From NCBI RefSeq assembly GCF_029589495.1, contig NZ_JAAIVF010000006.1:1-64000 (forward strand): 64,000 nucleotides of DNA, given 5' to 3'. A program made the position numbers and the translations under genes. Source of the stretch: Speluncibacter jeojiensis. GTDB lineage: Bacteria > Actinomycetota > Actinomycetes > Mycobacteriales > Mycobacteriaceae. The notes beneath the pieces are model-generated. The model was not told the origin of the DNA. It was given only the letters and a program-made list of their open reading frames with translations, and made no database searches. This document shows, piece by piece, positions 26,776 to 36,551 of the stretch. Each line of letters opens with the position of its first letter. Position 1 is the first letter of the stretch.

Positions 26776-27473
26776 GAGGCGTGCAACCCGCATTCGGTCT
26801 TGGCCTGTCCCGCCCAGCGTCCGCTGCGCGGATCGGCGCCGGGCGCGGGCTTCGCCGTGCACGGGGCGCAACCGATGGACGGGTAGCCCTCGGAGACAAG
26901 TGGATTGACCAGGATCGAGTGCGCGTCGATGTAGGCCTGCATCTGCTCGTCGGACCACGCGGCGATCGGGTTGATCTTCACCAGGCCGAACGCCTCGTCG
27001 TACGAGATCAGCGGCGCGTTGGCGCGGGTCGGCGCCTCGACGCGGCGGATGCCGGTGACCCAGGCGTCGTAGCGGCTCAGTGCCGTGCTCAGCGGTGCGA
27101 CCTTGCGCAGCTGGCAGCAACGGGCGGCGTCGCGGGCGAACAGGTCCTTGCCCTCGGCGGCGTCCTGCTCGGCGACGGTGGCCTCGGGGCGCACGTCGAC
27201 GACGTTCACGTCGTACACCGACGCGACGGCGTCCCGGGTGCCGATGGTCTCGGCGAAGTGGTAGCCGGTGTCGAGGAACAGCACGTCGACGCCCGGCTTC
27301 ACCTGGGCGGCCAGGTGCACGAGCACGGCGTCCTGCATGTTCGACGCCACGATGAAGCTGTCGCCGAAGTTGTCGGCCGTCCACTGCAGCAGTTCCTCGG
27401 CGGAGGCTCCGGCGAGTTCGCTCGCGCCGCGTTCGGCGACGGCACGCAGGTCGATTTCGGTGGAAACGCTCAC
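26772..27473 (-). CDS. cysH: APS reductase (phosphoadenylyl/adenylyl-sulfate reductase)
   Basis: A 233-residue thioredoxin-dependent reductase that converts activated sulfate to sulfite. The paired Cys motifs ARCCQLRK and YPSIGCAPC bind a [4Fe-4S] cluster, which marks the APS-using type, and the C-terminal ECGLH holds the catalytic Cys. The start is GTG with GAAGAAGG 7 nt upstream. It is the second gene of the minus-strand operon, 67 bp after sir. Confidence 0.94.
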   Translation of the reverse strand: MSVSTEIDLRAVAERGASELAGASAEELLQWTADNFGDSFIVASNMQDAVLVHLAAQVKPGVDVLFLDTGYHFAETIGTRDAVASVYDVNVVDVRPEATVAEQDAAEGKDLFARDAARCCQLRKVAPLSTALSRYDAWVTGIRRVEAPTRANAPLISYDEAFGLVKINPIAAWSDEQMQAYIDAHSILVNPLVSEGYPSIGCAPCTAKPAPGADPRSGRWAGQAKTECGLHAS

Positions 27474-27540
27474 GGGTTCACCTTCTTCGATGATTCCGGT
27501 CGGGAAAGGGCGTAGGTGTCGGGGACCGGCTGGGTCCCGC

Positions 27541-29253
27541 TCACCTGAGGTCGTCGTCGTCGGCGCGGGCGACCCACTGGGCGAACCGCTCGCCCTCGGT
27601 GCGCTGCTTGATGAAGTTGCGCACGACCCGCTCGATGTAGTCGCCGAGTTCGGAGGAGAGCACCTTGTGCTGGCGCACCTTGCGGCCGAATCCGAGGTCG
27701 GCGCCGAGGCTGCCGCCCAGGTGCACCTGGAAGCCCTCGGCCTTGGTGCCGTCCTCCTGCTCGATGAGCTGGCCCTTGAAGCCGATGTCGGCGGTCTGGA
27801 TGCGCGCGCACGAGTTCGGGCAGCCGTTGAGGTGCACGGTCACCGGCACGTCCAGCTGCGCGTTGAGGTCGGCCATCCGCTCCTCGAGTTCCGGCAGCAG
27901 CGCGATGGCGCGGCGGCGGGTCTCGACGAAGGCGAGCTTGCAGAACTCGAGTCCGGTGCAGGTCATGATGGACCGGCGCCACGGCGTCGGGTTGGTCGGC
28001 AGGCCGATCTTGTCGAGCTCGGCGACCAGCTGGTCGACCTTGTCGTCGGTGACGTTGAGCACGATCAGCTTCTGGTACGGGGTGGTGCGCACCTCGGTGG
28101 CGCCGGCCCGCTCGACCGCGTCGACGAACTTCTCCAGCTGCGAGCCGGCGATGCGGCCCGACACGGGGGCGACGCCGATCGCGTTGAGGCCGTTCTTGAG
28201 CTTCTGCACGCCGACGTGGTCGCGCACCCGGGTCAGCGGCTCGGGTGCGGGGCCGTCGATCAGCTTGCGGTGCAGGTACTCGGTCTCGAGGACCTCGCGG
28301 ACCTTCTCCGGGCCCCAGTCCTTGACGAGGAACTTGAAGCGGTTCTTGCTGCGCAGGCGGCGGTAGCCGTAGTCGCGGAACAGGCAGGTGACCGCCTCCC
28401 ACACGTCCGGGACCTCGTCGAGCGGCACCCACACGCCGAGCCGCTGCGCGAAGTGCGGAACCGTGGACAGGCCGCCGCCGACCCACAGATCCAGCCCCGG
28501 ACCGTGCTCGGGGTGGTTGACGCCGACGAACGCGATGTCGTTGATCTCGTGCGGCAGGTCCTGCAGGCCGGACACCGAGGTCTTGTACTTGCGCGGCAGG
28601 TTCGCGTACTCGGGCTTGCCGATGTAGCGGCGCACGATCTCGTCGAGCGCGGAACTGGCGTCGAGGACCTCGTCGACCGCCAGGCCGGCCAGCGGCGAGC
28701 CGAGCATGCCGCGCGGGCAGTCGCCGCAGGCCGAGGTGGTCTGCAGGCCGACCTCCTCGAGGCGACGCCAGATCTCCGGCACGTCCTCGATCCGCACCCA
28801 GTGGTACTGGAAGTTCTGCCGGTTGGTGATGTCGAGGGTGTCGCGGGCGAAGTCCTTCGAGATCCCGGCCAGCGTGCGCAGGCGGGCGAGGTCGAGGCGC
28901 TGGCCGTCGGCGCGCACCCGCATCATGAAGTACTGCGACTCGAGCAGGTCGGCGTTGTCGTCACCGGTGAAGGTGCCGTCGTAGCCCTCGGTGCGCTGGG
29001 TGTACAGCCCCATCCAGCGGAAGCGGCCGCGCAGGTCGTTGGCGTCGATGCTGTCGTGGCCCTGCTTCGAGTAGATGTCGATGATGCGCTGACGCACGTT
29101 CAGCGGATGATCGTCCTTCTTGAACTGCTCGACGCCGTTGAGCGGTTCGCGGTAGCCGAGTGCCCACTGGCCCTCGGACTTCTTCTGCACCGGACGGGCC
29201 GAACGCTTGGGGCGCTCGGCGACGGCGGCGGAGGTGTCGGTGTTCGGCGACAT
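27541..29253 (-). CDS. sir: Ferredoxin-dependent sulfite reductase (NirA-type)
   Basis: A 570-residue enzyme that reduces sulfite to sulfide with ferredoxin electrons. The coupled siroheme-[4Fe-4S] site is seen as TCTGLEFCKLAF and NGCPNSCAR. An N-terminal ferredoxin-like half (about residues 60-300) contains TTSACGDCPRGMLGSPLAG. AGGAG lies 7 nt before the ATG at 29253, so the longer upstream frame is rejected. It heads the operon with cysH, cysD, cysN and the chelatase. A leader peptide gene lies 160 nt upstream. Mycobacterial homologues were once called nitrite reductases. Confidence 0.94.
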   Translation of the reverse strand: MSPNTDTSAAVAERPKRSARPVQKKSEGQWALGYREPLNGVEQFKKDDHPLNVRQRIIDIYSKQGHDSIDANDLRGRFRWMGLYTQRTEGYDGTFTGDDNADLLESQYFMMRVRADGQRLDLARLRTLAGISKDFARDTLDITNRQNFQYHWVRIEDVPEIWRRLEEVGLQTTSACGDCPRGMLGSPLAGLAVDEVLDASSALDEIVRRYIGKPEYANLPRKYKTSVSGLQDLPHEINDIAFVGVNHPEHGPGLDLWVGGGLSTVPHFAQRLGVWVPLDEVPDVWEAVTCLFRDYGYRRLRSKNRFKFLVKDWGPEKVREVLETEYLHRKLIDGPAPEPLTRVRDHVGVQKLKNGLNAIGVAPVSGRIAGSQLEKFVDAVERAGATEVRTTPYQKLIVLNVTDDKVDQLVAELDKIGLPTNPTPWRRSIMTCTGLEFCKLAFVETRRRAIALLPELEERMADLNAQLDVPVTVHLNGCPNSCARIQTADIGFKGQLIEQEDGTKAEGFQVHLGGSLGADLGFGRKVRQHKVLSSELGDYIERVVRNFIKQRTEGERFAQWVARADDDDLR

Positions 29254-29734
29254 GGAGGTGCTCCTGGATGTCGATCTGCGGGAGAATCCATTCGCGTGCG
29301 TCACGGGGCCGTGAGGCGGGCCGAAGGGCGCCGCGGGCAACAACCGAAACAAGCGAAATGGTTGGGTTTACGAAACAAATCGAGGAAGAAGAAGGTCCTC
29401 GAAGAATGCGGAACTAGCGCGTCGAGGACAGACAGCTTCCACTACACACGCGCTTGAGGTCGACGTGCCGTCGCGCGGCCAACCACACCCCAGGTCCAAT
29501 CACGCGGTCCATTGTGCCACGAGATGCTGCGAAGTCCGAACTGTGTCCCAGCGTGGAGGATGCGCGCTCCGCGGCGACCTGCGGGTGCGGTCGATCGAGC
29601 GGCGATCCGCGCCCGCCGCACCGGCTGGAACAATGGTGGTCAGGCGCGTCGCGCCGGGCGCCGTTCCGGTCCCTGGCGGGCACGAAACGCGCCGGGGCGT
29701 GCAGGCGCCTTCCGCGAGTTCCGAGGATGTGTAG
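29254..29734. promoter_or_regulatory. Intergenic region between the sir operon and hemW with sulfur leader
   Basis: This 481-bp region separates the divergent sir and hemW genes. On the minus strand it holds a leaderless leader ORF (29414-29503), preceded by the -10-like hexamer CACAAT, whose end lies 7 nt before the GTG. Between leader and sir are 160 nt whose first part is pyrimidine-rich in RNA sense (CCTTCTTCTTCCTCG) and could bind Rho. The hemW side (29513-29734) shows no further gene. Confidence 0.5.
29414..29503 (-). CDS. Leaderless cysteine-rich leader peptide of the sulfur assimilation operon
   Basis: A 29-codon ORF from GTG at 29503 to TAG. Its second half reads RRHVDLKRVCSGSC and closes LSSTR. 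RRHVDL followed by Cys codons is, from memory, the hallmark of the actinobacterial leader-peptide class found before sulfur genes. Two Cys codons (both TGT) lie 10 and 6 codons from the stop. CACAAT ends 7 nt before the GTG, so the message probably starts on it. An ATG three codons upstream is an alternative start. Slow decoding of Cys codons under cysteine shortage would let transcription run into sir; that mechanism is inferred from published mycobacterial cases. Confidence 0.7.
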   Translation of the reverse strand: MIGPGVWLAARRHVDLKRVCSGSCLSSTR

Positions 29735-30955
29735 ATGAAGGCCCACCCCGTGGACCTGGTGTTGCCCGACGATGCGGTGCGCGGGGTCGGGACCCGACCG
29801 TTCGGCATCTACGTGCACGTGCCGTTCTGCGCCACCCGCTGCGGCTACTGCGACTTCAACACCTACACCGCGGGGGAGTTGGGCAGCGCGGCCTCGCCGG
29901 ATTCGTGGTTCGAGGCGATGAGGCGCGAATTGGATTCGGCCGCAGCCCTGCTCGCCGCGCGGGCCGGTCTGGTGCCGCGCGCGGACACGGTGTTCGTCGG
30001 CGGCGGCACCCCCTCACTGCTCGGCGCCGACCGGCTGGTCGGGGTGCTCGACGCGGTGCGGTCGAGCTTCGGGCTGGCCGAGGACGTCGAGGTGACCACC
30101 GAGTCCAACCCGGAGTCCACCTCGCCGCGGTTCTTCGAGGCCCTGCGCGCCGGCGGCTACACGCGGGTCTCGCTGGGCATGCAGTCCGCGGCCGAACACG
30201 TGCTGGCGGTGCTCGACCGCACCCACACCCCCGGCCGCGCGGTCGCCGCTGCCCTCGAAGCCCGGGCGGCCGGCTTCGACCACCTCAACCTCGACCTGAT
30301 CTACGGCACGCCGGGCGAGCGCGACGAGGACCTGGACCGGTCGTTGCACGCGGTGCTCGACGCCGGTGTCGACCACGTCTCGGCGTACTCGCTGATCGTC
30401 GAGGACGGGACCGCGCTGGCCCGCCGGGTCCGGCGCGGTGAACTGCCCGCGCCGGACGAGGACGTGCTGGCATCGCGGTACGAGCGGATCGACGCGGCGC
30501 TGACCACCGCCGGCCTGCGCTGGTACGAGGTGTCGAACTGGGCGGCGGCGGACGATCCGTCGGCCCGCTGCCGGCACAACCTCGGCTACTGGGACGGCGG
30601 CGACTGGTGGGGTGCGGGCCCCGGCGCGCACGGGCACATCGGCGGGGTGCGGTGGTGGAATCTCAAACACCCGGCGAGCTACGCCGACGCGCTGCGGCCC
30701 GACACGCAGGCTGCGGCGCGGCTGCCGGTGGCGGGCGCGGAGATCCTCGGCGTCGAGGAGATCCACGTCGAGCGGGTGATGCTGACACTGCGGCTAGCGA
30801 CCGGCCTGCCGATGAGTGAGCTGTCGGACGCCGAGCGGACGGCGGCGGACCGGACGGTCGCCGACGGGCTCACCGTGCGCAGCGGCGACCGGTACCGGCT
30901 GACCGACCGCGGACGGCTGCTGGCGGACGCCGCCGTGCGCGACATCCTCGGCTGA
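29735..30955 (+). CDS. hemW: Radical SAM heme chaperone HemW-like protein
   Basis: A 406-residue radical SAM protein. The cluster motif is PFCATRCGYCDFNTY, followed by FVGGGTPSLL and a TIM-barrel core with TTESNPEST; the C-terminal HemN domain contains GAGPGAHGHIGGVRWWNLKHP. HemW-type proteins bind and transfer heme, while true HemN oxidises coproporphyrinogen; this protein has the HemW length and lacks the long HemN N-terminus. The gene is divergent from sir and convergent with the small Rv2375-like gene. Confidence 0.9.
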   Translation: MKAHPVDLVLPDDAVRGVGTRPFGIYVHVPFCATRCGYCDFNTYTAGELGSAASPDSWFEAMRRELDSAAALLAARAGLVPRADTVFVGGGTPSLLGADRLVGVLDAVRSSFGLAEDVEVTTESNPESTSPRFFEALRAGGYTRVSLGMQSAAEHVLAVLDRTHTPGRAVAAALEARAAGFDHLNLDLIYGTPGERDEDLDRSLHAVLDAGVDHVSAYSLIVEDGTALARRVRRGELPAPDEDVLASRYERIDAALTTAGLRWYEVSNWAAADDPSARCRHNLGYWDGGDWWGAGPGAHGHIGGVRWWNLKHPASYADALRPDTQAAARLPVAGAEILGVEEIHVERVMLTLRLATGLPMSELSDAERTAADRTVADGLTVRSGDRYRLTDRGRLLADAAVRDILG

Positions 30956-30980
30956 ACCGGCTGACGCCCCCGGGCAGCGG

Positions 30981-31310
30981 TCAGGACACGTCTTCGGCGG
31001 TGGCGGGCGCGCGCACGGCGTCGTAGTCGAATATCCGCGCATGCAGGACGACCCGGCTGCGCAGCGCGGACCGCACCGCCCGGTGCAGCCCGTCCTCCAG
31101 ATAGAGCACGCCGTCCCATTGCACGACGTGCGGGAACAGGTCGCCGTAGAACGTCGAGTCCTCGGAGAGCAGCCGGTCCAGGGCCAGCACGGTCGTGGTG
31201 GTCACCAGCTGGTCCAGGCGCACCTGCCGCGGCGGGATCTTCGACCAGTCGCGCATGGACAATCCGTGGTCGGGGTAGGGCTTGCCGTCCCGGACGCCTT
31301 TGAAGATCAT
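30981..31310 (-). CDS. Conserved hypothetical protein (Rv2375-like)
   Basis: A 109-residue soluble protein starting MIFKGVRDGKPYPDHGLSMR. The family pattern W(S)KIPPRQVRLDQLVTTT and GDLFPHVVQWDGVLYLEDG is present. It resembles small ParB/VapB-like folds only loosely. It is divergent from hrcA with a 138-bp shared promoter region, the same arrangement as in mycobacteria. Function unknown. Confidence 0.75.
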   Translation of the reverse strand: MIFKGVRDGKPYPDHGLSMRDWSKIPPRQVRLDQLVTTTTVLALDRLLSEDSTFYGDLFPHVVQWDGVLYLEDGLHRAVRSALRSRVVLHARIFDYDAVRAPATAEDVS

Positions 31311-31448
31311 TCGCTACTCGCCGCGCTTCCATCTGGGAGAACTGTGACCGGAGAACTCGGGGCTCCAGGGTAGTCACCACCGCGACGTTTAGACTTGGCG
31401 GCGGGACAAACGACAGACGAGCACGCGGCCGACCGGAGGTGGACAGCG

Positions 31449-32480
31449 GTGTCGAGCACCGACGAACGACGCTTCGAGGTACTGCGCGCCATCGTCTCCG
31501 ACTTCGTCGCCACCCAGGAGCCGATCGGGTCGAAGACCCTGGTCGATCGGCACAATCTCGGGGTCTCCAGTGCGACGATCCGCAACGACATGGCCGCGCT
31601 CGAGGCCGAGGGTTACATCACCCAGCCGCACACCAGCTCCGGCCGGATCCCCACCGACAAGGGGTACCGCCGGTTCGTCGACAAGATCGCCGAGGTCAAG
31701 CCGCTGTCGGTGCCCGAGCGCCGGGCCATCCTGGGCTTCCTCGAGGGCGGTGTCGACCTGGACGACGTGCTGCGCCGGGCGGTGCGGCTGCTGGCCCAGC
31801 TGACCCGGCAGGTCGCCGTCGTGCAGTACCCGACCCTGTCGGCGTCCTCGGTCCGTCACCTAGAGGTCGTGCCACTGACCCCCGCGCGACTGCTGCTGGT
31901 CGTGATCACCGACTCGGGCCGTGTCGACCAGCGGATCGTCGAACTCGGCGACGTGATCGGCGAGGACGACCTCGGCACACTGCGCGACCTGCTCGCCGGG
32001 GCGCTGGAGGGCAAGCGGCTGGCCGCCGCCTCGATCGCGGTCTCGGAACTGGCCGACGACGCGCCCCCGGAACTGCGCAACGCGGTGATCCGGTCGGCGA
32101 CGGTGCTGGTCGAGACCCTCGTCGAGCATCCCGAGGAACGACTGGTGCTCGGTGGCACCTCGAACCTGACCCGCAACGTCGCGGACTTCAGCCTGCCGGG
32201 TTCGCTGCGCTCGGTCCTCGAAGCACTCGAGGAACAGGTGGTGGTGCTCAAGCTGCTCGCGTCCACCCAGGACAACGGCAGGGTGGTCGTGCGGATCGGC
32301 GAGGAGACCCAGGCCGAGAAGATGCGCGGCACCTCGGTGATCTCGACCGGATACGGCACCGCGGACACGATCTTCGGCGGAATGGGGGTCCTGGGTCCGA
32401 CCCGGATGGACTATCCGGGGACAATTGCGACGGTGGCCGCGGTCGCCCGCTATGTCGGCGAGGTGATCGGGGAGCGCTGA
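31449..32480 (+). CDS. hrcA: Heat-inducible transcription repressor HrcA
   Basis: A 343-residue repressor that holds chaperone operons down by binding CIRCE elements. A winged helix at residues 1-80 includes [20 protein letters not shown] and [20 protein letters not shown], followed by [24 protein letters not shown] lies 8 nt before the GTG. No CIRCE-like repeat was seen in front of it, so its targets are outside the window. It is followed by dnaJ2. Confidence 0.95.
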   Translation: MSSTDERRFEVLRAIVSDFVATQEPIGSKTLVDRHNLGVSSATIRNDMAALEAEGYITQPHTSSGRIPTDKGYRRFVDKIAEVKPLSVPERRAILGFLEGGVDLDDVLRRAVRLLAQLTRQVAVVQYPTLSASSVRHLEVVPLTPARLLLVVITDSGRVDQRIVELGDVIGEDDLGTLRDLLAGALEGKRLAAASIAVSELADDAPPELRNAVIRSATVLVETLVEHPEERLVLGGTSNLTRNVADFSLPGSLRSVLEALEEQVVVLKLLASTQDNGRVVVRIGEETQAEKMRGTSVISTGYGTADTIFGGMGVLGPTRMDYPGTIATVAAVARYVGEVIGER

Positions 32481-32591
32481 CGGTGGTCGGGATCGCCGAA
32501 GCGGAGACAGGGCCACCACTGTGGGCCGCAAGCGCTGCCCCTCGCCGGACGGAGTGTTCGGCACGATTCAGGTGAGGACGAGACGAGAGAC

Positions 32592-33764
32592 GTGGCACGG
32601 GACTATTACGGGATCCTCGGAGTCGGCCAGAAGGCGACCGACCAGGAGATCAAGCGCGCCTATCGCAAGCTGGCCCGGGAACTGCACCCGGACGTCAATC
32701 CGGACGAGGCCGCCCAGGAACGGTTCCGTGAGGTGACCGCGGCCTACGAGGTGCTGACCGATCCGGCCAAGCGCCGCATCGTCGACCTCGGCGGCGATCC
32801 GCTCGAGGCGGGTGGTGGTGGCGGCGCCGGCGGCTTCGGCGGCGGCGGATTCACCGGGCAGGGTTTCGGCGGACTCGGCGACGTGTTCGAGGCGTTCTTC
32901 GGCGGCGGCGCCACCACCGGCGGCGGCCGGGGACCGCGCTCGCGCGTCCAGCCGGGCTCCGACGCATTGTTGAAGACCAAGCTGACGCTGGAGGAATGCG
33001 CCCGCGGTGTGACCAAGGAGATCACCGTCGACACGGCGATCCTCTGCGACATCTGCGCGGGTTCGGGCACCAACGGCGACAGCAAGCCGGTGCGCTGCGA
33101 GACCTGCGGCGGCGCCGGCGAGGTGCAGTCGGTGCAGCGCTCGTTCCTCGGCCAGGTGATGACCGCGCGTCCCTGCCCGACCTGCCGCGGCACCGGTGAG
33201 GTCATCCCGGACCCCTGCCGTAAGTGCGGCGGCGACGGCCGCGTGCGGGCCCGCCGTGAGATCAACGTGAAGGTGCCTGCCGGGGTGGGCGACGGCATGC
33301 GCATCCGGCTGGCCGGTCAGGGCGAGGTCGGCCCCGGCGGTGGGCCCGCCGGCGACCTGTACGTCGAGGTCATCGAGCAGCCGCACGACATCTTCGTCCG
33401 CGACGGCGACGACCTGCACTGCACGGTGCGGGTGCCGATGGTCGACGCGGCGCTGGGCACCTCGGTCACCCTCGAGACGCTCATCGACGGACCGGTCGAA
33501 CTGGACATCGAGCCCGGCACCCAGCCCGGCGCCGTGGCACTGCTGCGCGGCAACGGCATGCCCCGGCTACGCACCAGCGCCCGCGGCGACGTGCACGTGC
33601 ACCTGGAGGTAGTGGTGCCGGCCAAGGTCGACGGCAAGCAGGCCGATCTGCTGCGCCAGTTCCGGGAGTTGCGCGAGCGCGACCTGCCCGAGGTGGTCTC
33701 CACCCGATCGCCGCAGGGAAGCGGGCTGTTCTCGCGGCTGCGGGACGCCTTCACGGGCCGCTGA
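32592..33764 (+). CDS. dnaJ: Molecular chaperone DnaJ (DnaJ2)
   Basis: A 390-residue co-chaperone of DnaK. J domain at residues 1-70 with HPD in [10 protein letters not shown]; a Gly/Phe-rich linker; then four CxxCxGxG zinc repeats ([32 protein letters not shown]) at about 150-220; and the substrate-binding C-terminal domain. Its place after hrcA marks it as the DnaJ2-type paralogue. The start is GTG. Confidence 0.95.
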   Translation: MARDYYGILGVGQKATDQEIKRAYRKLARELHPDVNPDEAAQERFREVTAAYEVLTDPAKRRIVDLGGDPLEAGGGGGAGGFGGGGFTGQGFGGLGDVFEAFFGGGATTGGGRGPRSRVQPGSDALLKTKLTLEECARGVTKEITVDTAILCDICAGSGTNGDSKPVRCETCGGAGEVQSVQRSFLGQVMTARPCPTCRGTGEVIPDPCRKCGGDGRVRARREINVKVPAGVGDGMRIRLAGQGEVGPGGGPAGDLYVEVIEQPHDIFVRDGDDLHCTVRVPMVDAALGTSVTLETLIDGPVELDIEPGTQPGAVALLRGNGMPRLRTSARGDVHVHLEVVVPAKVDGKQADLLRQFRELRERDLPEVVSTRSPQGSGLFSRLRDAFTGR

Positions 33765-33780
33765 CGGAGGGGACGACCTG

Positions 33781-34551
33781 ATGGCCGCCACCGTGTTCTA
33801 CGTCGACACGCTGCCGGAGGCGGGCGGCACCGCCGTGCTGGACGGCCCCGAGGGCCGGCACGCGTCCACCGTGCGCCGGTTCGGAGTCGGTGATCGGCTG
33901 TTGCTCAGCGACACCCGCGGCGGCGTCGCCGACTGCGCGGTCACCGCCGTGGGCAAGGATCGTCTCGAGCTGCTGGTGCGGACCGTCGACCGGTGTGCGC
34001 CCGCCCGGCCCGAGGTGACGCTGGTGCAGGCGCTGCCGAAGTCGGAGCGCTCGGAGCTGGCGGTGGACCTGGCCACCGAGGCCGGTGTCGACCGGATCGT
34101 CCCGTGGCAGGCGGTGCGCTGCGTATCCCGTTGGCACACAGGAAAACTGGACAAGTCGGCGAAGGGCGTCGCCCGGTGGCGTGCGGTCGCCCATGCGGCG
34201 GCGAAGCAGTCGCGCCGGGCGTACGTGCCGGAGGTGACCGAGCTGCACACCACCGCGATGGTCGTCGAACGGGTGCATGCCCAGGTGCGCGCGGGTGGTG
34301 CGGTGCTGGTGCTGCACGAGTCGGCCACGACCGCACTGGGCGGGGACCATCTGGCCGGCCGCGATGCGGTGACACTGGTGGTCGGGCCCGAGGGCGGCCT
34401 CGACGACACGGAGGTCGCCGCGCTGGTCGAGGCGGGTGCGCGGGCGGTGCGACTCGGGCCGACGGTGCTCCGCACGTCGTCGGCGGCCGCGGTCGCGCTC
34501 GGCGCCATCGGTGTGCTCACCGACCGCTGGACGCACGGACCGCTGGAGTAG
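33781..34551 (+). CDS. rsmE: 16S rRNA (uracil-1498-N3)-methyltransferase
   Basis: A 256-residue SPOUT-class methyltransferase. The N-terminal PUA-like part (EGRHASTVRRFGVGDRLLL) binds RNA; LVQALPKSERSELAVDLATE and the C-terminal knot signature VVGPEGGLDDTEVAAL and RLGPTVLRTSSAAAVAL are family-specific for AdoMet binding. It modifies U1498 of 16S rRNA. GGAGG precedes the ATG; dnaJ ends 16 bp upstream. Confidence 0.94.
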   Translation: MAATVFYVDTLPEAGGTAVLDGPEGRHASTVRRFGVGDRLLLSDTRGGVADCAVTAVGKDRLELLVRTVDRCAPARPEVTLVQALPKSERSELAVDLATEAGVDRIVPWQAVRCVSRWHTGKLDKSAKGVARWRAVAHAAAKQSRRAYVPEVTELHTTAMVVERVHAQVRAGGAVLVLHESATTALGGDHLAGRDAVTLVVGPEGGLDDTEVAALVEAGARAVRLGPTVLRTSSAAAVALGAIGVLTDRWTHGPLE

Positions 34552-34556
34552 CCGCG

Positions 34557-35408
34557 ATGCCGCGCCTGAAGATCGCGTACGGGGACCATCCCGCCCAGTT
34601 CGGTCACCTGTACGCGCCGACCGTGCCGGTGGACGGTCCGTCACCGGTGGTCGTGCTGCTGCACGGCGGCAGCTGGAACGCCGACTACCACCTGAACCTG
34701 CGCACCGCGTTCGCGGTGGAGTTGTCCCGGCGCGGCGCGGTCGTGTGGAACGTGGAGTACCGGCGGATCGGCGCCGGCGGCGGCTGGCCGCAGATGTCCG
34801 CAGACGTGGTCGCGGCCGTCGATGCGCTCGGCAGCGTGGTCGCGGACCGGTTGGCCCAGGTGCGCCCCGAGGTCTGCATGGACGTCGACGACCTACGGGT
34901 GGACGGGCATTCGGCGGGCGGTCAGCTCGCCGTATGGCTCGCCGGCGAACGACCGGTGCGCCGCGCGGTGGCGACCGGCGCACCGCTGGACCTGCTCCGC
35001 GCGACGGAACGGCCCGCGGCGCAGGCCTGCCTGCGCGAGCTCTTCGGGGCCGGCTACGCCGAGGCGCCGGAGCTGTACCGGTCGGCGTCCCCGCTGCACC
35101 GGGTGCCGATCGGCACGCCGGTCGTGTGCGTGCACGGCGAGGCCGACGCCCAGGTTCCGGTCGAGTCCAGCCGCGAGTACGTGCGCGCGGCACGGACCGC
35201 CGGTGACCCCGCGACGCTGGTGGTGGTCGAGGGGGAGGGGCACAACGCGATCCTCGATCCGGGCTCGCGGACCTGGGAGGCGGCGCTGGGCGCGTTGCTC
35301 GGCGGGGGCCCCGGTCTGCTCGCTGCCGAGCACACGGTGGCGGCGCTAGACTGCAAGCACGAACCGGCGACCGGTCGGTCGGCAGCAGAGCAGGAAAGTA
35401 GGCCGTAG
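34557..35408 (+). CDS. Alpha/beta hydrolase (esterase/lipase-like)
   Basis: A 283-residue hydrolase. The oxyanion-hole motif is LLHGGSWNADY, the nucleophile elbow GHSAGGQLAVW, the acid lies near GEADAQVPVE, and the catalytic His in EGEGHNAILDP. The last 30 residues are low in complexity. It begins 5 bp after rsmE and ends 8 bp before phoH, so it sits in the housekeeping operon, but I do not recall it at this position in mycobacteria; it may be an insertion. Substrate unknown. Confidence 0.8.
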   Translation: MPRLKIAYGDHPAQFGHLYAPTVPVDGPSPVVVLLHGGSWNADYHLNLRTAFAVELSRRGAVVWNVEYRRIGAGGGWPQMSADVVAAVDALGSVVADRLAQVRPEVCMDVDDLRVDGHSAGGQLAVWLAGERPVRRAVATGAPLDLLRATERPAAQACLRELFGAGYAEAPELYRSASPLHRVPIGTPVVCVHGEADAQVPVESSREYVRAARTAGDPATLVVVEGEGHNAILDPGSRTWEAALGALLGGGPGLLAAEHTVAALDCKHEPATGRSAAEQESRP

Positions 35409-35415
35409 TCACCAC

Positions 35416-36486
35416 GTGACATCACAGGACGAGATCGACGACGCGCGTTCGGCGGAACCGGCCGGGCGCACCGTTCGCTCCAGCATGGAGCTGTCGCCCG
35501 AGGCCGTTTTCCCGCTGCTCGGTTCGGCAGACAAGAACCTCAAGTTGCTCGAGCGTGAGCTCGATGCCGACATCCACGTTCGAGGCAACGAGGTAACGCT
35601 CACCGGCCGCGCCGCCGACGTGGCCCTCGCGGAGCGGGTCCTCGGCCAGCTCGTGGTGATGGTCGGCAGCGGGCACCAGCTGACGCCGGACGCCGTGCAG
35701 CGGACCATCTCGATGCTCACCGAGGGGATCTCCGATTCCCCGGCCGAGGTGCTCAGCCTCGACATCCTGTCGCGCCGCGGCAAGACCATCCGCCCCAAGA
35801 CGCTCAACCAGAAGCGCTATGTCGACGCGATCGACGAGAACACGATCGTCTTCGGGATCGGCCCAGCGGGCACCGGCAAGACGTATCTGGCGATGGCCAA
35901 GGCCGTGCAGGCACTGCAGTCCAAGAACGTCACCCGGATCATCCTGACCAGGCCCGCCGTCGAGGCCGGTGAGCGTCTGGGTTTCCTGCCGGGCACGCTG
36001 AACGACAAGATCGACCCGTATCTGCGCCCGCTGTACGACGCGCTGCACGACATGATGGACCCCGAGGCGATCCCGAAGCTGATGCAGTCCGGGGTGATCG
36101 AGGTCGCCCCGCTGGCGTACATGCGCGGCCGGACGTTGAACGACGCGTTCATCATCCTCGACGAGGCGCAGAACACGACCACCGAGCAGATGAAAATGTT
36201 CCTGACCCGGCTCGGTTTCGGATCGAAGGTCGTGGTGACCGGCGACGTCACCCAGATCGACCTGCCCGGTGGTGCGCGGTCCGGGCTCAAGGCGGCCGCC
36301 GAGATCCTCACCGACATCGACGGCATCCACTTCTCGGAACTGACCAGCCGAGACGTCGTGCGGCACCGCTTGGTGTCGAACATCGTCGACGCCTACGAGA
36401 AGTTCGAGTCGGAGAACGTCCGCGATTTCGGCGAGGGCAATCGCGCACAGCGCCGCTCCGCCCGCGGGCATGGCCCGCACCGCTGA
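35416..36486 (+). CDS. phoH: PhoH family ATPase (PhoH-like protein)
   Basis: A 356-residue P-loop ATPase, possibly an RNA-linked NTPase, conserved next to ybeY in most bacteria. An N-terminal domain with a KH-like pattern (about 15-95) precedes the ATPase: Walker [16 protein letters not shown] and Walker [13 protein letters not shown]. The start is GTG. The phoH-ybeY-corC-era order is a classic rRNA-maturation cluster. Confidence 0.92.
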   Translation: MTSQDEIDDARSAEPAGRTVRSSMELSPEAVFPLLGSADKNLKLLERELDADIHVRGNEVTLTGRAADVALAERVLGQLVVMVGSGHQLTPDAVQRTISMLTEGISDSPAEVLSLDILSRRGKTIRPKTLNQKRYVDAIDENTIVFGIGPAGTGKTYLAMAKAVQALQSKNVTRIILTRPAVEAGERLGFLPGTLNDKIDPYLRPLYDALHDMMDPEAIPKLMQSGVIEVAPLAYMRGRTLNDAFIILDEAQNTTTEQMKMFLTRLGFGSKVVVTGDVTQIDLPGGARSGLKAAAEILTDIDGIHFSELTSRDVVRHRLVSNIVDAYEKFESENVRDFGEGNRAQRRSARGHGPHR

Positions 36487-36551
36487 ATCGGCGGGGCCGA
36501 ACAGATGACCCTGAAACGAGAACAGGCGGGAGCCGCAGGAGTGGGTGCGAC

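Noticed and set aside
27268-29457. A 729-codon plus-strand open frame across cysH and sir
   Set aside because: It is the shadow of two well-identified minus-strand genes in high-GC DNA; its composition (Val/Leu/Gly/Asp rich) has no domain pattern.
29414-29818. A 134-codon minus-strand ORF that includes the sulfur leader
   Set aside because: Only its last 29 codons show the leader signature; the upstream part has no motif, and a -10 hexamer lies just before the internal GTG.
31311-31448. CIRCE element in front of hrcA
   Set aside because: No TTAGCACTC-N9-GAGTGCTAA-like inverted repeat could be found in this gap.
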